Below are positions 25,501-32,967 of a DNA stretch of 52,152 nt, piece by piece. Where the stretch lies: NCBI GenBank assembly GCA_001898035.1, contig MKRX01000006.1:893369-945520 (forward strand), in the 5' to 3' direction. This stretch comes from Armatimonadetes bacterium 55-13. GTDB taxonomy: Bacteria; Armatimonadota; Fimbriimonadia; Fimbriimonadales; Fimbriimonadaceae. Each line of letters opens with the position of its first letter. Position 1 is the stretch's first letter. The position numbers and the translations under genes are program-made. Under the pieces are notes generated by a model. It made no database searches, was not told the origin of the DNA, and was given only the letters and a program-made list of their open reading frames with translations.

Positions 25501-27193
25501 GTTCGCGAAGCGTGCCGCCGACCTTCGCCTGCATCCGCCCAATGCCTTCCAATTGGGGATCGATACGGTAGAGGTCGATCCCCGAAGCCACCACTTTCCC
25601 GTCCAGAAGTTTCTTGTCGAGATCGTAGGTTCCGGTGGCAGAGATACTTCCCGCACGAGAGATCAAATAAGCCTGATCCAGATCGACCACCCGGTTCTTC
25701 AGGGTCCCCGCCAAATGGAGTCGCCCCGAAGTCCCCGGCAAATCCTTGCGGACAGCGTAAATCGCCTCGGTATCTGTACGGAAATATGCGGTCGGATTAT
25801 CGACCGTGCCCTCAACCGCTGCCACCAGATCGCCGCGTCCAGAGAATCGTTCGATCCCAAATCTTTTAGCGATGTCGCCTAAATTGACTTGCTTAACCTG
25901 AACTTTTCCGCGAATGGTCTTCGCTTTTGTATCCAGGGCGAGCGATCCATTGATCGCCGAGCCCCGCCAAGTTCCATCTCGAGTGATCAGCGTGAGATTG
26001 TCCCGTGCGTAAGAAAAGTCGATTCGAGGTTGTTTCAGCGTCTCTTCGTAAGCCGAAAGCGAACCGGCGGAAGCTTTCCCGTTAAGCTGCACTCCGTTCT
26101 CGGGGCTATAGGCCAGGGCGCCGTAGTATTCGATGGGCCCGTTGGCGTGAACTTCCTTCGGCAAGGCCTTCGAAAGCAATGGCGGCAAGGAATCCACGCC
26201 AACCGCCTTTGCCTTCAAAGCGCCCTTGAGCCGCGTTCCATCGTCCCATCGCACAAATCCGTCGTAAGTCGCAGAAAGCCCCCGGTTTTCGGCCACCAGG
26301 GTGCCGGATGCCCCTTGAGCGTCGATCAATCCGTCGAACTTTGCCGTTTCCGCCCGATAGTCCGTTCCGTAGCGAAATCCTTTTGCCTCTGCGACCAATC
26401 GCGTCTTCAATCGTGCCGATTGATCGGTGGGGATCAGAAGCTCGAAGGGGCCCTGAACGATAAGAGACTCTGCATCAAAGTCCTGAAGCAAAGGTTCCTT
26501 CTGTCCCTCGGGCATTGCTCGGAATGCGCGAAACGCGGGCGCAAGCTCCAACCGTCCGGTGTCTCCCTTGACCCACAGCCCCTCGCCTGGCACATTCTGG
26601 AGTGAGGCGCGGAGCTTCCCAACGTTGGCGAGAAAAGCGTTGGCCGAGCCGATCCACTTGTCCCCCACTCCATCCACATTCAAGTCGGTGACTTCGACTT
26701 GCTGGACATATTTCTCCGGACCGCTCGTATCCACATACTTCAGTTGAGCCCGATCCAGATCGACGGCAAACGGAAACTCGCTTGTAGATTCCTTCTTCTC
26801 TGGCAGATAACTTAGAAGCTCGAGCTTGCCATCGCGACCTCGTTGGATCGTTGCAAAGGCGTCTCGAACGTGAACCACCGCTCGCCGAGATTCGTTGTTG
26901 AGCAACGGAAGCCCCATTGCGTCGACTCGCGCTGCATAAACCAACACATTCCCATGAGGATCGACCACTCGTGGTCGCAGGACCATCAGGTCACCCGTCT
27001 TGGTATTGATGGAATAGGATTCGGCAGTGATGGTCAGCACGCCCCCGGGCGTCTGATATTCGAATCTAAGTGGAGCGCCGGGGTTGGCCAGCACTTGAGC
27101 GCAGGCAAGCAAATACGAACCGCCCCAGAACAGTAATAGTGCAACAGGAGCGACAAGGGTTACAAATCGTATCAGCCCTGTCCAAGTTCGTAT
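22592..27193 (-). CDS. TamB-like translocation/assembly protein (AsmA-like, DUF490 C-terminus)
   Basis: The frame is open from 27217. Its first usual start codon, TTG at 27112, would remove the only membrane anchor. Upstream of it the frame encodes IRTWTG followed by a hydrophobic segment ending near YLLACAQ, a typical TamB N-terminal anchor. There is a GGAGG at 27205-27201 seven bases before ATA (27193-27191). I therefore place the start at this ATA, about 1533 residues; translation from a non-ATG codon is inferred, not proven. The body is long repeated beta-strands, as in the hydrophobic-groove TamB/AsmA family. The last roughly 300 residues match DUF490 (ALLGQVNL; SRQISQIDVG), ending in a barrel-like FGFRF. 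The family carries lipids or barrel proteins between membranes with an Omp85 partner, encoded next door. Confidence 0.88.
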   Translation of the reverse strand: MRTWTGLIRFVTLVAPVALLLFWGGSYLLACAQVLANPGAPLRFEYQTPGGVLTITAESYSINTKTGDLMVLRPRVVDPHGNVLVYAARVDAMGLPLLNNESRRAVVHVRDAFATIQRGRDGKLELLSYLPEKKESTSEFPFAVDLDRAQLKYVDTSGPEKYVQQVEVTDLNVDGVGDKWIGSANAFLANVGKLRASLQNVPGEGLWVKGDTGRLELAPAFRAFRAMPEGQKEPLLQDFDAESLIVQGPFELLIPTDQSARLKTRLVAEAKGFRYGTDYRAETAKFDGLIDAQGASGTLVAENRGLSATYDGFVRWDDGTRLKGALKAKAVGVDSLPPLLSKALPKEVHANGPIEYYGALAYSPENGVQLNGKASAGSLSAYEETLKQPRIDFSYARDNLTLITRDGTWRGSAINGSLALDTKAKTIRGKVQVKQVNLGDIAKRFGIERFSGRGDLVAAVEGTVDNPTAYFRTDTEAIYAVRKDLPGTSGRLHLAGTLKNRVVDLDQAYLISRAGSISATGTYDLDKKLLDGKVVASGIDLYRIDPQLEGIGRMQAKVGGTLREPHYSGSAELFGLRIQEEPVPILTTDFSGNFKQVRAENIKVVKGASQAQGSLALTFKNMGLDGSFQALGVQLSDFLGDDYLASISLPDATVSGTLGNPKFTSSASAGDIVIKGTRIDSAQAQITYANGLLEVDDFNATVGTGDVQAYLSYEVDKKTGQASLTAQNIDLGDVIPPDLGATMTGTVSGEFGLTFDGKGLVQGSGEGKLNEVEVNATPFGNGIWKVSGTDANVKGSLQVGLLERSIEVNNFGYQPDTRGISGEVLVRNAQFQDLYNVSKPYLPSLSEEVKDILARTSMKIGLAVDLGGTLDMPEFANGYLALDSMTMSRVAGATSEDNIVPAGQINGQFSRQGKTWNLESLKWEGGPGLLEFSGAVEESGPIAITGRVDQFDVNFASLFDPELAGIHGLISLPLIDVSGETKSPVIRASALTTPGNGLRLSEDGSGEFGQLNVNLPEITLSEWTGSSGGLSVFGDVNIGGYVGRVSADVPFSYPFTILDGEPIRADVQLVNRSVGSIDQLASIFDPAKSKGEVSGSLSISGTKSDLHLFGGFGLTAEKLALKDSGAQFSDVRFTADLSKGDQVDGTLLRVATHGKSDRGGSFQGDISAQLPSFMNVLSRISRGQTENLLGSDLSGQFTAQRLAAEIPIGEDGRVSGEIDGKLAVGGTLRDPSLSGPLTLADAYIKMPSELEAGSQGTLPSYSPTMNISVSTKGPAKFKSSSAEIDLTGNGTIVGNFQDLDVNAQLQVTQGLLKLPTARVTLEPGGTIRPLFQIKNGQSEARLDVNMEGRTRVVAAEFGQSAQRYDVSLGITGDFLEDGGLVLTATSDPPELSQEKILALLGQVNLIEGLASGVQGGNAEKQLRNAFFGVAVPYLLDPLTSKIAGVIGLDYLTLDINPLEGATVYFARTLGKNFVVQGSRQISQIDVGIPVKYDLKLIYQLRFGRGMERRRLNFSIGTDEVRPWKLGIEFGFRF

Positions 27194-27220
27194 GACGCAG
27201 CCTCCGCTAAATCCAGCTTA

Positions 27221-28135
27221 CTACTGGATTAGACGCAGTTGCGGCAGCTTGGGTGCGTCCATTCGCTCCAACCGCTCCGCCATCACCTTTTTGCTGAATT
27301 CAATGGCGTTGTAGGAACTGCGAATAAACGGACCGCTGGCCACAAAGGCGAATCCCAGTTCATCGCCGATTCCTTCGTATTCCTTGAACACGTCGGGATG
27401 AATGTATTCGGCCACGGGTAAGTGCCGCATCGTGGGCCGCAGATACTGGCCGATCGTCACCGCATCCACACCAATCGCTCGCAGATCTTTCAGCGTCTTG
27501 ACCACTTCATCCTTCGTCTCGCCCAGACCCAACATCAAGCCTGACTTCGTGTAAATCGAAGGATCGATTTCCTTAACCTGCTTCAAGACGCTCAGCGTGC
27601 GATCGTACTTGGCCTGCGGACGAACGATGGTGTGCAGCCGTTCGATGGTCTCGATGTTATGGTTATAAATCTCGGGATGTGCATCGCAAACGATCTTGAT
27701 CAGATGCCGCTTGCCTTTGAAGTCGGGAGTCAGCACTTCCACGATCGTCATCGGGTTGGCCTTGTGCAGTTCGGTGATCGTGGCCGCAAACTGCCCTGCG
27801 CCCTCATCGGGAAGATCGTCTCGCGCCACAGAAGTCACAACTACGTGCTTCAGACCCAACTCGGTGGTGACCTTGGCGACGTCGGCGGGCTCTTCAGGAT
27901 TGACAGAAAGACCTCGTCCAACCTTGATCGCACAAAAGCCACAGCTTCGGGTGCAGGTGTCACCCAGAATCATGAACGTCGCCGTCTTCTTGCTCCAGCA
28001 TTCGGGCAAGTTGGGACAGCGTGCGCTTTCGCAGACCGTATGGAGACTTTTCGCCCGCATCATCCCTTCCACTTCTTTGATCGTGTCGGGGCGAGGGAGT
28101 CGGATGGTCAGCCATTCGGGAAGGCGCTGATTCAT
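27221..28135 (-). CDS. lipA: Lipoyl synthase
   Basis: 304 residues, the usual length. It inserts two sulfur atoms into protein-bound octanoyl groups to make lipoyl cofactor. The auxiliary cluster motif is present as C-x4-C-x5-C (CESARCPNLPEC), the radical-SAM motif as CTRSCGFC, and the C-terminal RSSY that ligates the auxiliary cluster. The ATG at 28135 gives the expected N-terminus (LPEWL). There is no ribosome site; instead a TATAAT sits five bases upstream, suggesting a leaderless mRNA. It is first in the envelope cluster, with 27 bases to the TamB-like start. Its metabolic role seems unrelated to the genes behind it, so the linkage may only be transcriptional. Confidence 0.96.
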   Translation of the reverse strand: MNQRLPEWLTIRLPRPDTIKEVEGMMRAKSLHTVCESARCPNLPECWSKKTATFMILGDTCTRSCGFCAIKVGRGLSVNPEEPADVAKVTTELGLKHVVVTSVARDDLPDEGAGQFAATITELHKANPMTIVEVLTPDFKGKRHLIKIVCDAHPEIYNHNIETIERLHTIVRPQAKYDRTLSVLKQVKEIDPSIYTKSGLMLGLGETKDEVVKTLKDLRAIGVDAVTIGQYLRPTMRHLPVAEYIHPDVFKEYEGIGDELGFAFVASGPFIRSSYNAIEFSKKVMAERLERMDAPKLPQLRLIQ

Positions 28136-28140
28136 GCCCG

Positions 28141-28146
28141 ATTATA
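28141..28146 (-). promoter_or_regulatory. -10 element of lipA, giving a leaderless transcript
   Basis: TATAAT (reading on the minus strand) ends five bases before the lipA ATG. Transcription would begin at or next to the A of ATG. No good -35 is seen and no Shine-Dalgarno site fits in the gap. Confidence 0.55.
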
Positions 28147-28258
28147 GCTGATTCAGGTTCGACGACACTGGGCCGAATTATGTACAGACGACCACTGAAC
28201 CCTAAGCGATTCTCAACGTCGGAACTATCCACTTATACTCGCGAGGTATTTGATTTCT

Positions 28259-29545
28259 ATGAGACTCCATCGGTCGCTCCTCGGGGCCGCATTCCTGCTG
28301 GTCATCGCCTTTGCCCAGGGCCAAACCACCCCAACAAAGGCCCCTCCCGCCCAAACAAATCCTTTCCTCACCGGACCCGAAAAGCGTGCATCGGAAACGC
28401 TGTCCAAAGAGGACAAAGAAGAGGTTCTCAAGGCTCTCGCCGACGTGATCGCCAATCGCGCCTTCGTGCCCGGCGTAGACCTGTCGAAATGGCAGGAGTA
28501 CATCGATAAAGAGAAGGAAGATATCGACAAGGCTGAGAGCGATGGCGCCTTAGCTCGTGCGGTGAACAACGCTCTGAAAGACTTCGGTGTCAGCCACATC
28601 CGCCTCCTGACTCCACGAGCCGCTGAAACCCGAAGCCGAACCTCGATCGTCAGCATCGGGGTTACGTCGAGAGTCGAAAACAAAACGCTCGTGATCACTA
28701 GCGTCATGCCGCAGAGCCCCGCGGAAGCCCAGGGAATTAAAGTCGGCGATGTCATCACGTCGGTCGATGGAAAAGCGCCAGAGAACCAACAGGTCCTTGG
28801 CGGCGATGAAGGTTCCGAAGTCAAACTGAAAGTCAAATCAGGCGATGTCGAGAAAGACTTCACCGTCAAGCGAGCCCGCGTCTCGACTGCCCGACCGGAG
28901 ACCCTGGTCTGGGCCAATGACGATACCGCCGTTCTACGAATTTGGACGTTTAGTCGGGGTTACAGCCGCGACAACATCGAAGCCTTGATGAAGCAGGTGA
29001 ACGGCAAAGCCAAGAACCTGATCGTTGACCTTCGCAGCAATGGCGGAGGCTCCGTAGCAAACCTGCAGCACCTCCTCAGCTTGCTCCTTCCCCCGGATAC
29101 CGTCATCGGCACCTTTGTGGGCAAAGACACCGTCAAGGAGTACGAGAAGGAGCACACCCCCACCACCGATCCTGTCCAGATTGCCAAAGACGCCACCGAT
29201 CGCTACAAGACGCGTAAGTTGGAGATGACCCCCTTCAAAGGCAAGGTCGCTGTTTTGATCAACCGAGGATCGGCCAGCGCGTCCGAAATCTTCACTGCCG
29301 CCATGCGCGAAGTCTCCGGTTCTCCGGTCGTAGGCTCAGCTTCCATGGGCGCCGTTCTCGCCTCTATCTTCCGACCCCTTCCCCAAGGGTTCCAGATCCA
29401 GTACCCGGTCAGCGACTATGTCACGATAAAGGGAAATCGCCTTGAAGCGAACCCCATTAAGCCTGACGCAGAGGCGGCGGGCGCAGGTCAGGACGGCAAA
29501 GACGCTGCTGTCGAAAAGGCCATCGAGCTACTTAAAAGTAAGTAA
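28259..29545 (+). CDS. S41-family (tail-specific/tricorn-type) protease with PDZ domain
   Basis: 428 residues from ATG 28259; an in-frame TTG at 28250 is also possible, and GAGG at 28243-28246 could serve either. A signal peptide (about 1-21) is followed by a helical N-terminal region, a DFGVSHIRLL segment, a PDZ domain (about 125-200, with SPAEAQGIKVGDVI), and the S41 core. The nucleophile region NRGSASASEIF carries the catalytic Ser. The usual CtpA lysine motif (G-K-G after the next strand) is not present: the equivalent stretch reads SASMGAVLAS. The His in GVSHIR fits the tricorn-like S41B branch, which lacks that Lys. It is probably a periplasmic processing protease, divergent from lipA; the client proteins are unknown. 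Confidence 0.85.
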   Translation: MRLHRSLLGAAFLLVIAFAQGQTTPTKAPPAQTNPFLTGPEKRASETLSKEDKEEVLKALADVIANRAFVPGVDLSKWQEYIDKEKEDIDKAESDGALARAVNNALKDFGVSHIRLLTPRAAETRSRTSIVSIGVTSRVENKTLVITSVMPQSPAEAQGIKVGDVITSVDGKAPENQQVLGGDEGSEVKLKVKSGDVEKDFTVKRARVSTARPETLVWANDDTAVLRIWTFSRGYSRDNIEALMKQVNGKAKNLIVDLRSNGGGSVANLQHLLSLLLPPDTVIGTFVGKDTVKEYEKEHTPTTDPVQIAKDATDRYKTRKLEMTPFKGKVAVLINRGSASASEIFTAAMREVSGSPVVGSASMGAVLASIFRPLPQGFQIQYPVSDYVTIKGNRLEANPIKPDAEAAGAGQDGKDAAVEKAIELLKSK

Positions 29546-29557
29546 CCATCCAACGAC

Positions 29558-29577
29558 CCCCGGCCCTCGGGCCGGGG
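29558..29577. terminator. GC-rich hairpin between the convergent S41 and crtI-like genes
   Basis: CCCCGGCC (29558-29565) pairs with GGCCGGGG (29570-29577) around CTCG. It lacks a T run on either side, but its place between two convergent stop codons suggests a bidirectional terminator or transcript-end stabiliser. Confidence 0.5.
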
Positions 29578-31023
29578 CTAAATCCTGCCGTCACGTGCCA
29601 TCCGCTGAACGGCCAGATCGGCGGAAATCAGAACCATCGGCATCCCATTTCCCGGCGCGGTACTTGCTCCTACGTAATAGACCCCGGGGTGCGCTTTGGA
29701 ATAGTTGGCGGGTCTAAAGTAGGCGCTCTGGAGAAAGTGATGGCTAATCCCAAAGGCCGCTCCCCGATCGAGGTTCAGCGTGTCCCGCCAGTCAGAAGGC
29801 GTAAACCTTTGAATTCCGCGTAGGTTCGCTTGCTCAAATCCGACCTCGCGGTGAAGACGCCCAAAAACCTTATCCTCTATCGCCTTCGTATCCGCTTCGG
29901 TCCATGGACGCTCGAGGTTTGGACATGGAACCAGCACGTAAAGGTTCTCATGCCCGTCCGGGGCGCGCCCGGAATCGCTTCTTGCCGAGACCGCAGCGTA
30001 AAAAGCTGGGTCGTCGGGAATATCCAATTGGTGAAAGATTTGATTGAGATTCTTATTGAAATCGGATCCAAAGAAGACGTTGTGATGGAGAAGGTCGGGC
30101 AAGCTTCCCTCATAGTCCAAATAGAACATGGTGGTAGAGCAGGAGTATTTCAGCTTGCGCCCGTGGCTTTGCCCTTCGAGTTCTCGTTGAGCGTAAGGGA
30201 GATCGGCGCCGCAAACCACCGCGTCGAACGATAAAACCTCACCCGAAACCAACCGAACCTGACCGCCCTCGAATGAAGCAACGGGAGCCTCCAGCCGAAT
30301 CGTCGCCCCCCTGGCTTCCGCAAGCTGGGCAATCACCCGAGCAATCTCGACGATCCCGCCTTTCGGATACCAAATCCCTTCGCCGTACTCCATGTAGGTC
30401 AAAGTCGCGTAAACCCAAGGAGCGTCAAAGGGCGAGAGCCCAAGGTACATCGCTTGAAACGTGAACAACATTTGAAGTCGGGGATCTTTCACATAACGCG
30501 CGATTCGCTTCGCCATATTGGACAGCATCCCGTGCTTAGCCACCAGCCCGAGTTGCCGAGGTCCGAAGAAGTCAAGTGGAGAATAGAAGTTCTTTTCCAC
30601 GAAGTTTGGAATTGCATCCTGATACAAATCGCGCAAGTCTCGCAGGAGATGAGGATATCGATCTGCGTCGTCCCCCGCACCCAGCTCGACCATCTGGGAA
30701 ATCATTCGATCTACATCCGTCGTCCCATCCAGACGTTCTCCTCCAGAATAGAAGACCCGGTAGCTAGGATCGCACAACTGAAGTTGAAGGCATTCTTCCA
30801 GTCGTTCGCCCACATCTGAAAAGAGCTTCCTGAATGGATCCAACATCATGAGTAGAGTTGGCCCGCCATCGAACTCGCAGTCGTTCACGGTAACTCGCCG
30901 ATTCCTGCCACCCACTTGATCGGTCTTCTCGAACACGGTGACGTCGTGCCCCAAGTGGGAAAGCCGCAGAGCCGTCGCCAAGCCGCCCAGTCCCGCTCCT
31001 ACGATTGCGATCTTCGATCTCAC
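29578..31023 (-). CDS. CrtI-type carotenoid desaturase/oxidoreductase (FAD-dependent)
   Basis: 481 residues from a GTG start. The N-terminus is a clear FAD-binding dinucleotide fold, with IAIVGAGLGGLATALRL, an acidic strand end (VFEK) and VGGRNR. GGPTLL follows, as in phytoene desaturases. The C-terminal CrtI signature region is GAST-PGNGMPMVL. Family members desaturate or isomerise carotenoids such as phytoene, lycopene or zeta-carotene at the membrane; the exact substrate cannot be read from the sequence. It follows a CruF-like gene with a 9-base gap, so the two probably form a carotenoid operon. Phytoene synthase is not in the window. Confidence 0.87.
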   Translation of the reverse strand: MRSKIAIVGAGLGGLATALRLSHLGHDVTVFEKTDQVGGRNRRVTVNDCEFDGGPTLLMMLDPFRKLFSDVGERLEECLQLQLCDPSYRVFYSGGERLDGTTDVDRMISQMVELGAGDDADRYPHLLRDLRDLYQDAIPNFVEKNFYSPLDFFGPRQLGLVAKHGMLSNMAKRIARYVKDPRLQMLFTFQAMYLGLSPFDAPWVYATLTYMEYGEGIWYPKGGIVEIARVIAQLAEARGATIRLEAPVASFEGGQVRLVSGEVLSFDAVVCGADLPYAQRELEGQSHGRKLKYSCSTTMFYLDYEGSLPDLLHHNVFFGSDFNKNLNQIFHQLDIPDDPAFYAAVSARSDSGRAPDGHENLYVLVPCPNLERPWTEADTKAIEDKVFGRLHREVGFEQANLRGIQRFTPSDWRDTLNLDRGAAFGISHHFLQSAYFRPANYSKAHPGVYYVGASTAPGNGMPMVLISADLAVQRMARDGRI

Positions 31024-31032
31024 GGATTAAAT

Positions 31033-31701
31033 CTACTGCGCCACCTTCGAGACCGTTTGCCCAATCGCGCCGATCGCCAAGGTGAGAATTAGATGGCCAT
31101 AGAAAACGACGACGGCATCTCGATGGATTCGCTTTGATGCTCCTAAACCAGACATCGCCGCCGCCGCCAGAAGCGAAACCACAAACCAACCAATAGAGTT
31201 AAGAACGGGAGCTCCCCCCGGAAGAGGTCCCGCCTCCAGCCAATTCCAATACCTGAGTCGGCCCGTCATGACCGGTTCCATGACAAAGTCCATGAGCGTG
31301 GCCAAGATTGCCGCCATCCACACGCCCTTGCCGTGCGCGTAAGCGCCTCCAACGACCAGAGCCCAAGCAAATGGCAGCAAAGCGGGGAAGAAATGTCCTC
31401 CCGGCAGGGTGAAGGTGGGCCACCAGACCGATGAATAGGCATACCGACCAAAGGGCCATCCTGTGTAGATTCCGCAGACCTCGCTCATCGCCCCGATAGC
31501 CACAACGGCGCCGCACAGGAGAACGCCCCGCTTTTCAAAAGGGGCAAACACTGCAAGCGTGCCAAAGAGTAGCGTAAGGAGAGCCGCCGCCGGTTTGATC
31601 GGACCGGGATCAAGTCCTGTAAGGGCAGTGAGCCCCGACCCCAGAATCGAAAACGCCACCAAACCGACATAGATTCGGCACCAGATGGAGAGGTGGCGCA
31701 T
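31033..31701 (-). CDS. CruF-like carotenoid biosynthesis membrane protein (DUF422)
   Basis: 222 residues with about seven membrane segments. The family pattern is visible: E-V-x-G near residue 70 (SEVCGIYTGWPFGRYAY), a Pro-rich loop (PFAW), and DFVMEPV with acidic residues in a helix. A loop with YWNWLEAG follows. CruF-type proteins are carotenoid 1',2'-hydratases that add water to the psi ends of acyclic carotenoids. Together with the CrtI-like gene downstream, this points to an acyclic, hydroxylated or glycosylated pigment. The ATG has no Shine-Dalgarno site, but TAATCT lies seven bases before it (31714-31709), as expected for a leaderless mRNA. Confidence 0.85.
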   Translation of the reverse strand: MRHLSIWCRIYVGLVAFSILGSGLTALTGLDPGPIKPAAALLTLLFGTLAVFAPFEKRGVLLCGAVVAIGAMSEVCGIYTGWPFGRYAYSSVWWPTFTLPGGHFFPALLPFAWALVVGGAYAHGKGVWMAAILATLMDFVMEPVMTGRLRYWNWLEAGPLPGGAPVLNSIGWFVVSLLAAAAMSGLGASKRIHRDAVVVFYGHLILTLAIGAIGQTVSKVAQ

Positions 31702-31708
31702 AGAAGAA

Positions 31709-31714
31709 AGATTA
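31709..31714 (-). promoter_or_regulatory. -10-like hexamer of the carotenoid operon, probably leaderless
   Basis: TAATCT on the minus strand ends seven bases before the ATG at 31701. No ribosome site is present in the gap or just upstream. Confidence 0.4.
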
Positions 31715-31761
31715 CCGGCGAAACCCTAGGCTACAGGTCTGTTTCTTTCCCATGGAGGTGC

Positions 31762-31767
31762 TATACT
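31762..31767 (+). promoter_or_regulatory. -10 element of the tRNA-Ser gene
   Basis: TATACT lies 13 bases before the tRNA 5' end. The -35 region is weak (CTGTTT at 31739-31744). Confidence 0.4.
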
Positions 31768-31780
31768 TCAGCGTTAGCGC

Positions 31781-31872
31781 GGAGAGATGGCTGAGTGGAC
31801 GAAAGCGCCCGCCTGCTAAGTGGGTAAGGGGCTAATACCTCTTCTCGGGTTCGAATCCCGATCTCTCCGCCA
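31781..31872 (+). tRNA. tRNA-Ser (anticodon GCU)
   Basis: The acceptor stem pairs GGAGAGA (31781-31787) with TCTCTCC (31862-31868). Discriminator G is followed by an encoded CCA. The D arm starts GCTGAGTGG. The anticodon loop contains GCT. A long variable arm typical of serine tRNAs lies before the T arm (TCGGG/CCCGA with loop TTCGAAT). It reads AGC/AGU codons. Confidence 0.96.
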
Positions 31873-31941
31873 GAAGTTTTGCCTTCACGGCCCGTCTCAC
31901 ATTTGTTGGCAAATGCCAATCATGGAATAGTGGTTTTGAGC

Positions 31942-32934
31942 ATGAGACGCATATTCGCTCCTTTGGTCATGGGGCTGGTGGCAATCGCCCCCGCTCAATC
32001 GCTGCAACAGTATCTTGCCCTGCGCAAGCAATACAAAATCAGCCAAGCCGTTGGCGTCCCCACCCTAGAAACCTTAATTGGCACTCGAATCATTGAAGTT
32101 CAGGGGGTGGTCAAAGGCACCTTTCGGGTGGGCGATCGCACTGCCGTCATGCTGGAACGCACCGATGGAGATACCGAGATTATCGACGCAGATGCAGTGC
32201 CAAAGTGGCTGCAAGGCAATGAAATTGCCGCCCGTCTGATCGTTAAGGCTTCTCGCACTCAAGAATACGCATCGCTGAAGTCGCAACTGATCGCCGCCGC
32301 CCCGGAGCAGTCCATCAAAGCCGTCGAGGATGAAGCCGCTGCCAAAGTGGAGGCTCGTCGCCGCTTAGAGGGCTCCAAAGTTTCGCGTGGAGAGATTCGC
32401 GCGACGGTCGCGCAGCCGCCCAAGGGTAGACCGGCTCGAGACTGGAGCCTTCCCGCCAGCGAAGTGACGCCGATTTACGCCAGTTTCATCAAGAAGCAGA
32501 ATCGCAAGCTTACAAATGGCGAGGCGCTCCGAATTGCCCAGGGCGTCATCGGATTTAGCATTCAATATGGCGTCGACGCTCGGCTCATCATGGCCATGGT
32601 TATGGTCGAAAGCGGGTTTGATCCTTCATCCACCAGCAGCGCAGGAGCCATGGGATTAGGGCAACTTATGCCAGGCACAGCGGCTGGAATGGGGGTGGGG
32701 AACCCTTACGACTCCATCGATAATCTCAATGGCTGCGTTCGCCTGGTTCGGGGACACCTCGATAAGTACCGGAAGAAAACGGGGGATGACTACCAATCGC
32801 TCATCCTCATGCTCGCCGCCTACAATGCGGGAAGCGGCGCCGTGCGCAAATACGGCGGCGTGCCACCTTATAAGCAGACCCAGCGTTATGTCCAAAAGGT
32901 TATCGGCTGGTATAAGGCCCTCAGCGGAGCATAA
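31942..32934 (+). CDS. Lytic transglycosylase (SLT domain), exported
   Basis: 330 residues from ATG 31942, chosen because a signal peptide (MRRIFAPLVMGLVAIAPAQ) starts there; the upstream frame to 31879 runs to the end of the tRNA. Residues about 30-110 form a small beta-rich domain of unknown type (RIIEVQGVVKGTF). A charged linker follows, then a C-terminal SLT (Slt70-like) domain with catalytic Glu in MVESGFDP, then GLGQLMPGT and AAYNAGSGAV. Such enzymes cleave the peptidoglycan glycan strand to form anhydro-muropeptides, usually for wall remodelling. It ends in a strong terminator shared with the convergent TPR gene. Confidence 0.92.
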   Translation: MRRIFAPLVMGLVAIAPAQSLQQYLALRKQYKISQAVGVPTLETLIGTRIIEVQGVVKGTFRVGDRTAVMLERTDGDTEIIDADAVPKWLQGNEIAARLIVKASRTQEYASLKSQLIAAAPEQSIKAVEDEAAAKVEARRRLEGSKVSRGEIRATVAQPPKGRPARDWSLPASEVTPIYASFIKKQNRKLTNGEALRIAQGVIGFSIQYGVDARLIMAMVMVESGFDPSSTSSAGAMGLGQLMPGTAAGMGVGNPYDSIDNLNGCVRLVRGHLDKYRKKTGDDYQSLILMLAAYNAGSGAVRKYGGVPPYKQTQRYVQKVIGWYKALSGA

Positions 32935-32935
32935 A

Positions 32936-32962
32936 AAAACCGGGCTCCAGCCCGGTTTTAAT
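32936..32962. terminator. Bidirectional intrinsic terminator
   Basis: AAAACCGGGC (32936-32945) and GCCCGGTTTT (32950-32959) form a perfect 10-bp stem with a TCCA loop. The A and T runs at the base make it work in either direction, for the transglycosylase (+) and the TPR protein (-). Confidence 0.88.
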
Positions 32963-32967
32963 ATTTC

